From the NCBI RefSeq assembly GCF_029762515.1, contig NZ_JARVGN010000010.1:1-13380 (forward strand): a DNA stretch of 13,380 bases, given 5' to 3'. A program made the position numbers and the translations under genes. Each line of letters begins with the position of its first letter. Positions within the stretch are counted from its first letter, which is position 1. Shown here piece after piece: positions 1-7,016 of this stretch. The notes beneath the pieces were generated by a model. It had not been told where the DNA came from. It made no database searches and worked only from the letters and a program-made list of their open reading frames with translations. Origin of the DNA: Methanocalculus sp. GTDB lineage: Archaea > Halobacteriota > Methanomicrobia > Methanomicrobiales > Methanocorpusculaceae.

Positions 1-12
1 ATATTCCTTCAT
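1..12 (-). CDS. atpB: A-type ATP synthase subunit B, N-terminal fragment (first 4 codons)
   Basis: Only the start lies in the window: an ATG whose first codons read M-K-E-Y, running off the left edge. The ATG overlaps the TGA stop of atpA in an ATGA arrangement. A GAGG element about eight bases upstream of the ATG can serve as ribosome binding site. MKEY is a common opening of archaeal subunit B, and B follows A in A-type ATP synthase operons. Subunit B is the non-catalytic nucleotide-binding partner of A in the A3B3 head. The identity rests on position and four residues, so it is an inference, but a strong one given the seven subunit genes in canonical order before it. Confidence 0.8.
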
Positions 13-1757
13 GCTCCTGCCCTCAGTGTTGTGAACTCGGATTCCATGCCTTTCAGAATCTGTTCAAGCATTGGCTTGTAGTCGCGGACGAACTTGATCT
101 GCGGGAGATCGGACTTTGCCTTGACAGAGATGATCTGTGCAGGGCTCACACCTGCTGCCTGTGCGGCATATGCTGAATCTGCATAGACCTTGATCGCCTT
201 CATGATATCGAACTGCTTGGTCATGTCGCAGTAGGTATCGACATCATCATAGGCATTCTGCTGGAGGAAGATCTCACGAAGCATACGTGCCACTTCGATG
301 GTGATCTGTTCCGATTCCGGCAGGGCATCGGATCCGACGAGCTGGACAATCTCCTGAAGCTCGGACTCCTTCTGAAGAACCTCCATCGCCCATGAGCGGA
401 GTTTGTTCCATTCGGGGGAGACATGTTCATTGTAATAGTCCTGGAGCTGGTCGAGGTACAGCGAGTAGGAGTTCAGCCAGTTGATAGCCGGGAAGTGACG
501 CCGCTGCGAGAGCTTGGCATCAAGCGCCCAGAAGACCTTCACGATACGGAGGGTGTTCTGGGTAACCGGCTCGGAGAAGTCACCACCGGGCGGTGAGACC
601 GCACCGATTACAGAGACAGAGCCTGAACCGCCTGCCAGCGTCTCGACAAGACCTGCACGCTCATAGAACTCGGAGAGCCTGGCTGCAAGGTATGCGGGGT
701 ATCCTTCTTCACCGGGCATCTCTTCAAGACGGCTTGAGATCTCACGCATCGCTTCTGCCCAGCGGGAGGTCGAGTCTGCCATCAGGGAGACGTCATAGCC
801 CATATCACGGAAGTACTCCGCGATGGTGATACCGGTATAAACCGATGCTTCACGGGCCGCAACAGGCATATTCGAGGTGTTGGCGATCAGAACAGTCCGC
901 TCCATCAGGGGCTTTCCGGTCTTTGGATCATCAAGATGCGGGAACTCTGTCAGTACCTCGGTCATCTCGTTGCCACGCTCGCCACAGCCGATGTAGACGA
1001 CGATCTCTGCATCAGACCATTTTGCAAGCTGCTGCTGGGTAACCGTCTTTCCTGAGCCGAATGGCCCTGGAATTGCTGCTGTTCCACCCTTTGCAATCGG
1101 GAAGAGACCATCAAGGATACGCTGTCCGGTGTTTAGCGGGATCTTCGGGTTCTTCTTCTCTTTCACAGGTCGTGGCACACGAACCGGCCACTTCTGCATC
1201 ATCGGGTATTGGGATCCGTCATCAAGAACAATCACCGTCTCGTCGACAGTAAATGATCCGGATTTGATCTCCTTCACAACACCGCCTTTTACATTCGGCG
1301 GGATCATGACCCGGTGCATCTTGTTCGTCTCCTGTACTTCACCGATGATCTGGCCGGGCTCGACACGGTCACCGGCTTTTACAACAGGCTTGAAATCCCA
1401 CTTCTTTGAGCGGTCAAGGCCAGGTGCAGTGACACCGCGTTCGATGAAGTTCCCCATCTTCTCGACGAGAACCTCAAGAGGCCGCTGTATACCATCGTAG
1501 ATACTGGTGAGGAGACCGGGGCCAAGCTCGACTGCGAGTGAGAGTCCCGTGTTTGCGACCGGCTCACCCGGTTTGATGCCGGAGGTGTCTTCATAGACCT
1601 GGATGATGACGTTATCACCATCGATCTTGATCACCTCACCCATCAGCTCCTCATCACCAACCTTGACCACATCGTACATGTGTGCGTCAAGGTTCACCGC
1701 GGTGACCACAGGTCCCGCGATTCTTTTGAGAATTCCTGATTTCTTCTTTACTTCCAC
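9..1757 (-). CDS. atpA: A-type ATP synthase catalytic subunit A
   Basis: This 582-residue protein is the catalytic subunit of the A1Ao ATP synthase (also called AhaA). It forms the A3B3 head on the cytoplasmic side and makes ATP from ADP and phosphate. The P-loop GPFGSGKT is at residues 231-238. GERGNEM follows at about 259-265, and the Walker B/arginine-containing segment SLMADSTSRWAEA at about 324-336. An N-terminal beta-barrel and the long non-homologous insertion typical of A/V-type A subunits (roughly residues 110-200) are present, and the length is normal for the family. Translation starts at a GTG that lies inside the 3' end of atpF (10-base overlap), with a GGGTG element seven bases upstream. 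It ends in an ATGA overlap with atpB, so translational coupling on both sides is likely. Confidence 0.98.
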   Translation of the reverse strand: MEVKKKSGILKRIAGPVVTAVNLDAHMYDVVKVGDEELMGEVIKIDGDNVIIQVYEDTSGIKPGEPVANTGLSLAVELGPGLLTSIYDGIQRPLEVLVEKMGNFIERGVTAPGLDRSKKWDFKPVVKAGDRVEPGQIIGEVQETNKMHRVMIPPNVKGGVVKEIKSGSFTVDETVIVLDDGSQYPMMQKWPVRVPRPVKEKKNPKIPLNTGQRILDGLFPIAKGGTAAIPGPFGSGKTVTQQQLAKWSDAEIVVYIGCGERGNEMTEVLTEFPHLDDPKTGKPLMERTVLIANTSNMPVAAREASVYTGITIAEYFRDMGYDVSLMADSTSRWAEAMREISSRLEEMPGEEGYPAYLAARLSEFYERAGLVETLAGGSGSVSVIGAVSPPGGDFSEPVTQNTLRIVKVFWALDAKLSQRRHFPAINWLNSYSLYLDQLQDYYNEHVSPEWNKLRSWAMEVLQKESELQEIVQLVGSDALPESEQITIEVARMLREIFLQQNAYDDVDTYCDMTKQFDIMKAIKVYADSAYAAQAAGVSPAQIISVKAKSDLPQIKFVRDYKPMLEQILKGMESEFTTLRAGA

Positions 1758-2053
1758 AGATCAACACCCACTGATCGCTTTATCCGCTCTCTCAGGGAGA
1801 GGCCGCCCGTCTCGCCGCCAATGGAGATAACGGTCGGTTTCACCGAGTTCTCAAGGGCTAGCTGAAGCCTTCTTGGAACCTGTTCCATATCAGTGCTCTG
1901 GAGGACGAGGATACCGACATTGGGATCTTCCAATGTCCGGCCAATCACCTCCGTAAGTTTCTCCGGGGTCTCTGCCGCATAGGTCTTCTGAAGACCTGCA
2001 AGCCTGAAACCCAGAATGAACTCTTCTCTTCCGATAACTGCGATCTCCATCAT
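1748..2053 (-). CDS. atpF: A-type ATP synthase subunit F
   Basis: This 101-residue protein is the small rotor subunit F (AhaF), which binds the central shaft of the A1 head and is known in the family to affect ATPase activity. It opens with E-I-A-V-I-G, then a GFRLAG segment and alternating strands and helices, as expected for the small Rossmann-like F fold. Two ATG codons lie in tandem. The first (2053) makes an ATGA overlap with the end of atpC. The second (2050) has better spacing from the GGTGA element and gives the usual MEIAVIG start, so the true product may be 100 residues. The gene sits between atpC and atpA, overlapping both. Confidence 0.95.
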   Translation of the reverse strand: MMEIAVIGREEFILGFRLAGLQKTYAAETPEKLTEVIGRTLEDPNVGILVLQSTDMEQVPRRLQLALENSVKPTVISIGGETGGLSLRERIKRSVGVDLWK

Positions 2054-3108
2054 ATCACCAGATAGTTTTCGATCCGTTCAGCCGGAAGATTTGCCTGTTT
2101 TCCGCGAGCAAGCGCCCTGAGATTGGTCACTTCATACTTCTTCTTCTCAAGGTAGACGAGGATCGGGTAGATCGAGAATGGGTTCCTCTTCGAGAGCCGA
2201 TCCATATAGTCCAGCTGTGCCCTGGTCAGGGAGTTCTCTACTTCGTGTATGGGTTTCTCTTCACGAAGTCCTTCCAGTGCATCAACGAGTGCCGGACTCT
2301 TCACTTTCTTCCTCAGCGTATCGACAAGCTCATCGATCGTCTCGACCTGAGAGATTCGTTTGAGCTCATCGACTGAGAATGAGGCACCGGGGATCCAGAC
2401 ATCAGCTGTCTCTTCACCTGAAACCGGCTGGCCCCTGAGCCTGAAGATCGTCTTGATATTCCTGATATCGATATCAAGCTGTATCGACTTAAGGAACTGG
2501 TTTCCGCCTTTCAGTCCGCTCCGCGCCTCTTCAATGAGATCGGCATAGAACTGGCGGTACAGCTCATTCTCAAGCCTTCCAAACGATCCCGTTTCAACTG
2601 CACCTGAGTACTCGCGTTCAATGACTGAGTAGAGGGGGAGGTTCTTGAGCATCTCGATCGAGCGCTCTGCCGACTCTTCTGCAATCATCCGGTCCAGAAA
2701 CAGGACATCAAGAGATCCGGCAGGGACAACCACTTCTTTGATCTTTCCGGCAGACATCCCCTGTTTCTTCCCACGGATGATGGTGAGGACATTCTGGATA
2801 TCCCACCTCCGAAGGTACGATTTTGTGAACTGTTTGAGAATGCCGGGGGTGATCGCAAGGATTGCCTGGAATTCCTTTGCCAGGTTCCAGGAGAGCGCCT
2901 CTTCGACGAGATCGATGCCGTCAAAGGATGACGCAAGCTCATCGATCTCTTTTTTGTACTCCATCTCTTCAATGAGACGGGTGATCTGGGGAAGGCTCAT
3001 GTTCAGCATCCGGAGATATTCTTCCCGCGGAAGCAGTTTGGATTTGCGTACACGCATACGCGTACAGACATAGACATAGGGGGCCGGACCGCCAATCACC
3101 ACAGACAT
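2050..3108 (-). CDS. atpC: A-type ATP synthase subunit C (central stalk/rotor coupling subunit)
   Basis: This 352-residue protein is subunit C (AhaC), the homologue of V-ATPase subunit d. It sits on top of the membrane K-ring and connects it to the D/F shaft. The sequence GPAPYVYVCTRMRVRKSKLL near the N-terminus, followed by LPREEYLRMLNMSLPQITR-type segments, is characteristic, and the length is normal. I placed the start at the ATG at 3108. It has an AGGAGGT SD element at a good distance, gives the usual MSV opening, and leaves 13 bases between it and the atpE stop. The reading frame can be extended seven codons to a TTG at 3129, but that extension would contain the SD itself and is not credible. 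It ends in a 4-base overlap with atpF. Confidence 0.95.
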   Translation of the reverse strand: MSVVIGGPAPYVYVCTRMRVRKSKLLPREEYLRMLNMSLPQITRLIEEMEYKKEIDELASSFDGIDLVEEALSWNLAKEFQAILAITPGILKQFTKSYLRRWDIQNVLTIIRGKKQGMSAGKIKEVVVPAGSLDVLFLDRMIAEESAERSIEMLKNLPLYSVIEREYSGAVETGSFGRLENELYRQFYADLIEEARSGLKGGNQFLKSIQLDIDIRNIKTIFRLRGQPVSGEETADVWIPGASFSVDELKRISQVETIDELVDTLRKKVKSPALVDALEGLREEKPIHEVENSLTRAQLDYMDRLSKRNPFSIYPILVYLEKKKYEVTNLRALARGKQANLPAERIENYLVI

Positions 3109-3121
3109 CAGCACATACCTC

Positions 3122-3700
3122 CTATCCAAAGAGAATATCCGAGGCGTCTTTCAGCCCGGATTCCCAGACTTCGTCCAGGAAGGTCTGATAGCTGAGATCC
3201 ACGGTTAATTGTCCGTCTGCACTCTTGACGACGACTCCGCCGAATATCTCGACGGCGCCACCATATGAGTATCCGCTCAGGGTCTTTAGTTCAGAGAGGG
3301 CTGATTCTACAGCCTGCTGATCGCGGCTGTTGCAGAACACAACACCGTCCTTGATCTCTTTTGCAACCTTCTTCAGAAGCTCCCGGATCACCTTCTCATG
3401 GAAGGTGGCGGGGAGTGACGAGATGGATCCGTCTGTCGCATTGAAGACCTCTTCGAGCAGCTCTTTCTGCGCATTGAGGACTTCACGTCTGACAAGGAGT
3501 TTCGCAGCAGAGACCTCCTGGGCCTCCATCTGTTGAACCTGCCGATCCACCTCTGCCTCGGCTTCCTGTTTGATCGATGTTGCACGCTCTTCTGCTGCCG
3601 CTAGGATCCGCCGGGCCTCTTCATTGGCCTCATTCCGGATAGCAGTGGCTTCTTTCTGCCCTATCTCCCTGATCTCTTCGACGACAACTTCTAGTCCCAT
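3122..3700 (-). CDS. atpE: A-type ATP synthase subunit E (peripheral stalk)
   Basis: This 192-residue protein is subunit E (AhaE), which pairs with subunit H to make the peripheral stalk that holds the A3B3 head still against the membrane subunit I. The first half (roughly residues 5-100) is a charged Ala/Glu/Arg/Gln-rich helix expected to form a right-handed coiled coil. The C-terminal half is a mixed alpha/beta head-binding domain ending TFLDEVWESGLKDASDILFG. The frame could start at an ATG directly after the atpK stop (3712), giving four extra residues. I prefer the ATG at 3700, because a GGAG lies six bases upstream of it, no SD precedes the earlier ATG, and MGLEVVVEEI is the usual family opening. 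Confidence 0.93.
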   Translation of the reverse strand: MGLEVVVEEIREIGQKEATAIRNEANEEARRILAAAEERATSIKQEAEAEVDRQVQQMEAQEVSAAKLLVRREVLNAQKELLEEVFNATDGSISSLPATFHEKVIRELLKKVAKEIKDGVVFCNSRDQQAVESALSELKTLSGYSYGGAVEIFGGVVVKSADGQLTVDLSYQTFLDEVWESGLKDASDILFG

Positions 3701-3712
3701 TGTAGACTCCAT

Positions 3713-3970
3713 TTAGAACAGAATCAACAGCGAGACAACAAGGCCGAAGATAACGATCGTTTCGGGAATAACGGTAAGCAGAAGTGCCAGACCAAAGATA
3801 TCCTTGTTCTCGGCGGTTGCACCGACAGCAGCTGAACCAATTCCCATTTCAGCGACACCGGCACCGATACCGGTGAGGCCTACTGCAAGTCCTGCACCAA
3901 GTGCCTTTAATCCCATCTGCGATTCAGCTACCATTTCAAGTGTTAATGTTGCGACTCCTAAATCTACCAT
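3713..3970 (-). CDS. atpK: A-type ATP synthase subunit K (membrane ring c subunit)
   Basis: This 85-residue protein is the ion-carrying ring subunit (AhaK, the c/proteolipid subunit). It has two hydrophobic hairpin helices (about residues 20-50 and 58-84) joined by a polar loop A-E-N-K-D. The ion-binding carboxylate is Glu70 in the VIPETIVIFG segment of helix 2. Glu41 is a second acidic residue, in helix 1 (GVAEMGIG). The gene has the two-helix form, not a duplicated one. The ATG is one base after the atpI stop, and a GGAGG six bases upstream lies inside the last codons of atpI. That SD matches the need for many copies per ring. Ion preference (H+ or Na+) cannot be settled from sequence by eye. 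Confidence 0.96.
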   Translation of the reverse strand: MVDLGVATLTLEMVAESQMGLKALGAGLAVGLTGIGAGVAEMGIGSAAVGATAENKDIFGLALLLTVIPETIVIFGLVVSLLILF

Positions 3971-3971
3971 T

Positions 3972-5966
3972 TTAATCCTCCGTTAAATTACGTTTCTTTC
4001 CAAATGGATTGTATTTCTCTCCTCCACCCTTGTAAAATTTGGTGAAGAACTCAACATACTGCAACCTCAGGGACTGCAGACCTCCTCCAAGGAGACCAAG
4101 TGCCGTATTGAGCAGATGTCCGATGAGGAGAACGAAGATCCCTATGATTATGAGAACAATACCAACAGCCGTCAGTTCCTTAAACTGCGGCTCAATCAGC
4201 ATCTCAATTGCGATGAAGTTGACCACCATTGCAATTGCGACAGATGAGAGTCCGACAGCTGCCAGACGCGTATAGGAGAGCGAATGGCTGATGACTGATG
4301 GAAGTTCGATCAGTTCGAGAGGCGACTCAATTCCGATACCAATGGCACCCGCTAGGACGAGGATTCCACCAATGATTCCGGCGATATTCAGGCCCATCAC
4401 GATCGGTGGAAGCATTGTCAGATCCGGCATCAGCGGGATCGCAGCTATCGACCAGATAAGAAGTAATGCACCCCACATGAATGCAATCCAACTCACCTGC
4501 CCCATAACATGGAGCATATTCCGGTGTCGTGCATGGTTGTATACACCCATGAACCTTCCAAGGGTCATCTGGATAATACCAAGCCATACCGCAAACACAA
4601 GCAGTACTGCAATATCACCCTGATGGTGGGCATGTGTTCCGATCAGCAGGTGCCTGCTGATTAACGGATGCCAGAGCTCGATATTAAGGGCACCCGGATG
4701 GGCTCCGAATATCTCGGCATACACAAAACCGAAGATGATGGCTGAGATGCTTGCATTTCTCAGGACTTTAAGGAGCTGCTGGACAGCCTCACCTTTCAGC
4801 ATCCTCTGAAGGCCAAGAGCAAGAATGAGCAGAACAGCACCATACCCGATATCTCCAAGGATGATACCAAAGAATAACGGGAATATGATCGCTACCATGA
4901 GCGTCGGATCAAGCTCATCGTAACGGGGCCGTGAATAGATATCCACGATCGACTGCATTGGCTTTGCAAAACCAGGGTTATCATACTCGACAGGCGGCTG
5001 GTTCTTAGAGTGATCATGGCTATCATGATGACCGCCAGTCTCCTCAACCTCCATGACAAGGATTTTATCTCCTGTCGCCTGGGCAAGCCCTGATTTCAGG
5101 CTCTGAACTTCAGATACCGGAACCCATCCATCGGCGATGAAGGTGAGTTCGGTTGTGGCAAACCGAAGCGGCGCCTCGGCCTGTTCAACATCAGCTGAGA
5201 GCACTTCGTCACAGGCAGCAAGAAAATTACCGTGTTTTCCTTTTATATCAGCAATTTTCTCATCGATATCTGCAATAGCCGCAGTCAGCTGAGAGATCTC
5301 AGACTGGTATGTATCGATTGCCTTTCTGACGGATCCTTCTTCCTCCGGAATCGGGATCGGCTGGAACTGTGCTTCTGCAAGAGCGTGTTCAACTGTCGCA
5401 CGATCTGCTTTTTTAAAGAAGATGACCGTGGTGTTGTTCCCCTTGTCAGATGCGATAAACTTCTCGTGTGGGACGGTGATCTCGATTTCACGGGGTGCTT
5501 TCCCCGCAATCACCGATACCGATTCATACCCCCTGTAAAGTCCCAGTTCAAGAGGTATGCCGGAGAAAGGTGTAAGTTCGGCGATACGCTGTTCATTCAC
5601 CTTGATACGTGCTTCTGCTGCCGATCGCTGTGCCGTGAGATTGCTGACTTCCTGTTCGATTGCAGGGAGTTCACGCTCTATAATCTCTTTGATCGAACGC
5701 GAAGAACGCTTTTTTGTATCGAGGTAATCATCGGGAGAGAGCCCAAAGATGCTCTCGATCGACCGGATCTTGATCAGATCTGTCGAGAGTTCTGTTGCAC
5801 CCTCCATCGGTTGCCCGATGCGAAAGCCCTCATATCCCTCTTTCCCCTGGTCGGTATAATCGGTGATATGGTATACGTGGTGACGGTAAAGTTCGGTCAC
5901 AGCTGACGGCATCTGCTCTTTCGATCCAACGATAAGCAGACGCGTCATCGTCTTAGGCTGTAACAT
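3972..5966 (-). CDS. atpI: A-type ATP synthase subunit I (membrane stator, a-subunit)
   Basis: This 664-residue protein is the membrane stator subunit I (AhaI), homologous to V-ATPase subunit a. It forms the ion half-channels against the K-ring. Roughly residues 1-345 are a cytoplasmic domain with a long coiled coil. The rest is a multi-span membrane domain starting near FGIILGDIGYG. The essential ion-translocation arginine is in HSLSYTRLAAVG (about residue 567), and a second conserved arginine is in LQSLRLQYVEFF (about 634). The chosen ATG (5966) has AAGGAG seven bases upstream and gives MLQPKTMTRLLIVG. A 15-codon upstream extension lies inside atpH and has no reason to be used. A His/Asp cluster HHDSHDH at residues 313-319 precedes the membrane domain. 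Confidence 0.96.
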   Translation of the reverse strand: MLQPKTMTRLLIVGSKEQMPSAVTELYRHHVYHITDYTDQGKEGYEGFRIGQPMEGATELSTDLIKIRSIESIFGLSPDDYLDTKKRSSRSIKEIIERELPAIEQEVSNLTAQRSAAEARIKVNEQRIAELTPFSGIPLELGLYRGYESVSVIAGKAPREIEITVPHEKFIASDKGNNTTVIFFKKADRATVEHALAEAQFQPIPIPEEEGSVRKAIDTYQSEISQLTAAIADIDEKIADIKGKHGNFLAACDEVLSADVEQAEAPLRFATTELTFIADGWVPVSEVQSLKSGLAQATGDKILVMEVEETGGHHDSHDHSKNQPPVEYDNPGFAKPMQSIVDIYSRPRYDELDPTLMVAIIFPLFFGIILGDIGYGAVLLILALGLQRMLKGEAVQQLLKVLRNASISAIIFGFVYAEIFGAHPGALNIELWHPLISRHLLIGTHAHHQGDIAVLLVFAVWLGIIQMTLGRFMGVYNHARHRNMLHVMGQVSWIAFMWGALLLIWSIAAIPLMPDLTMLPPIVMGLNIAGIIGGILVLAGAIGIGIESPLELIELPSVISHSLSYTRLAAVGLSSVAIAMVVNFIAIEMLIEPQFKELTAVGIVLIIIGIFVLLIGHLLNTALGLLGGGLQSLRLQYVEFFTKFYKGGGEKYNPFGKKRNLTED

Positions 5967-6282
5967 GAACTCTCTCCTTGAACCGCTCAACCAGCAGCGA
6001 AACGGCTTCATTCATCCGTTTCCGGCCTTTTTCTTTGAGGAGGGAGGCCTGATGCTTTCCTTCCTCTAGGATCTGGGCGCGTTTCTTCGCTGCGTCATTT
6101 CGTGCATCCGCCAGACGCTTCTTTGTGTACTCATCGGCAACGGCTGTTGCCTTGGCAACCTGGTTGTCGGCTTCAAACCTGGCATTTGCGATAATCTGCT
6201 CGCGCTCAAGTTTCGCCTTCTCAACCTGCTGACGATACTCTTCTTCGGTCTTTTTGATGCTCTTCAGAACCTCAGTTTTCAT
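5953..6282 (-). CDS. atpH: A-type ATP synthase subunit H (peripheral stalk)
   Basis: This 109-residue protein is the stalk subunit AhaH, the first gene of the ATP synthase operon. Almost the whole chain is a charged helix rich in Lys, Glu, Ala, Arg and Gln (EEYRQQVEKAKLEREQI and so on). This is the coiled-coil partner that pairs with subunit E in the peripheral stalk. It ends FKERVHVTA, and the last 14 bases overlap the start of atpI. The start has a strong AGGAGGG site close upstream of the ATG. Being first in the operon and having only 46 bases to the upstream gene fits a promoter located at the end of that gene. Confidence 0.92.
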   Translation of the reverse strand: MKTEVLKSIKKTEEEYRQQVEKAKLEREQIIANARFEADNQVAKATAVADEYTKKRLADARNDAAKKRAQILEEGKHQASLLKEKGRKRMNEAVSLLVERFKERVHVTA

Positions 6283-6301
6283 CCAACCCTCCTCTCACGG
6301 C

Positions 6302-6347
6302 AACAGAATAATTGGTTTATCGTATCTCTTATAATTGTTGTTCTGTT
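6302..6347 (-). promoter_or_regulatory. Candidate promoter and repeat element of the ATP synthase operon
   Basis: Reading on the minus strand, a TTATAA box (6329-6334) follows a purine-rich, BRE-like stretch and would place transcription start near 6305-6310, leaving a leader of about 25 bases to atpH. The TATA box coincides with the TAA stop of the upstream gene. The heptamer CAATTAT occurs twice in direct orientation, at 6331-6337 and 6308-6314, 23 bases apart. AACAGAA/TTCTGTT forms an inverted pair at the two ends (6302-6308 and 6341-6347). The promoter call is by eye against the archaeal consensus and has not been tested. Confidence 0.4.
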
Positions 6348-6808
6348 TCGGGAGGGTTTTCCGGGAGATATTCCCAGTGTATCGCCTCTGGCAGGTTTTT
6401 AATACAAACTGACCCTTTATCGCCGGATATTTCGAGTCCCGCGAGTTCGGCCGAAGAACAGATGAGATGTTGCTCAGGATGCGTTCCCCGCACAATTTCA
6501 CAGGAGAGCAAAATTTCCGGACCTGCCGAGATGACATACCGGAGCCTTACCGATCCCGGGTGTCCCCTTGGAAGCACAAGCACCGGCTGATCATATATCC
6601 GGACCAGATCGAGAAGGTAGCGTGCCGGAGTCAGATCCCCCCCTTCCGGTGCTGATACGGCGATGATATCGTCAGGGTGGATACCCTGGACATATTCGCT
6701 ATCAGTGGTCTCTATCATGAGAGGGAACTTCCTGCCGGCACGGGCACATAGAAGAAAAGAAGATTGCCCCCTGACGAGGACAATACGGTCACCGGGGGTG
6801 AGGATCAT
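6329..6808 (-). CDS. Uncharacterised protein coupled to a zinc-ribbon gene
   Basis: I do not recognise this 159-residue protein. It starts MILTPGDRIVLV at an ATG that overlaps the stop of the zinc-ribbon gene (ATGA), which fixes the start. The frame runs 12 codons further upstream, but that part lies inside the zinc-ribbon gene. The chain has no clear membrane segment or signal peptide. It looks like a soluble, strand-rich domain: short hydrophobic stretches (DRIVLV, SFLLCAR, QPVLVLP, RLRYVIS, EILLSCEIV) alternate with turns such as RGHPGS and GDKGS. Three cysteines are present but no CxxC pair. It ends with a Pro/Glu/Gln-rich tail. Its place between the zinc-ribbon gene and atpH suggests a cytoplasmic accessory role, but no function can be claimed. 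Confidence 0.75.
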   Translation of the reverse strand: MILTPGDRIVLVRGQSSFLLCARAGRKFPLMIETTDSEYVQGIHPDDIIAVSAPEGGDLTPARYLLDLVRIYDQPVLVLPRGHPGSVRLRYVISAGPEILLSCEIVRGTHPEQHLICSSAELAGLEISGDKGSVCIKNLPEAIHWEYLPENPPETEQQL

Positions 6809-6957
6809 GCCGGAGTAACATCTTCTGACTGGCAGGAGGGGCACATCGGGCGTTTGCCGACGGTCTTGAACTTTTCACCGCAGGTATTACAGATGTAGCT
6901 CTTTCCCTGCACTCCCTCATCAATCTCTATATCTGCCGGACCACCAACGCTGCACAT
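6805..6957 (-). CDS. Small zinc-ribbon protein (50 residues)
   Basis: This short gene codes for MCSVGGPADIEIDEG followed by a zinc ribbon. Its two CxxC knuckles are C23-N-T-C26 and C39-P-S-C42, separated by 12 residues (CxxC-x12-CxxC), with basic residues between them (EKFKTVGKR). The four cysteines should bind one zinc (or iron, rubredoxin-like). An AGGTGA element about seven bases before the ATG supports the start. The stop overlaps the next gene's start in an ATGA, so the two are translated as a coupled pair. Cys2 is an extra cysteine outside the ribbon. It could be a nucleic-acid or protein adaptor, as many archaeal mini zinc ribbons are presumed to be. The coding call is strong, the role unknown. 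Confidence 0.85.
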   Translation of the reverse strand: MCSVGGPADIEIDEGVQGKSYICNTCGEKFKTVGKRPMCPSCQSEDVTPA

Positions 6958-6991
6958 CTCTGTTTCACCTGATTTTCATTGAACGCGGGCT

Positions 6992-7002
6992 CACTTAAAG
7001 GT
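6992..7002 (-). promoter_or_regulatory. Weak TATA-like element before the zinc-ribbon gene
   Basis: In the 59 bases between the PilC-type gene and the zinc-ribbon gene, the minus strand reads CCTTTAAGTG. This is a loose match to an archaeal TATA box, and initiation about 25 bases downstream would leave a leader of about 15 bases. No terminator-like hairpin with a T-tract follows the PilC-type stop, so readthrough from upstream is an equally good explanation for transcription of this gene. Confidence 0.25.
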
Positions 7003-7016
7003 TATCGCATCTCGGT

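Noticed and set aside
3109..3129. Seven-codon TTG-started extension of atpC
   Set aside because: It would make the AGGAGGT ribosome site part of the coding sequence. The ATG at 3108 fits both the SD spacing and the usual family start.
5232..5906. A 224-codon open frame on the plus strand, Cys- and Arg-rich
   Set aside because: It lies fully antisense to atpI, whose protein is clearly real. Its composition (many Cys, Arg and Phe, no domain) is that of a reverse-frame shadow, and no SD or neighbour supports it.
5967..6011. Fifteen-codon extension of atpI into atpH
   Set aside because: The extension is the other-frame reading of the atpH C-terminus. The ATG at 5966 has AAGGAG at the right distance.
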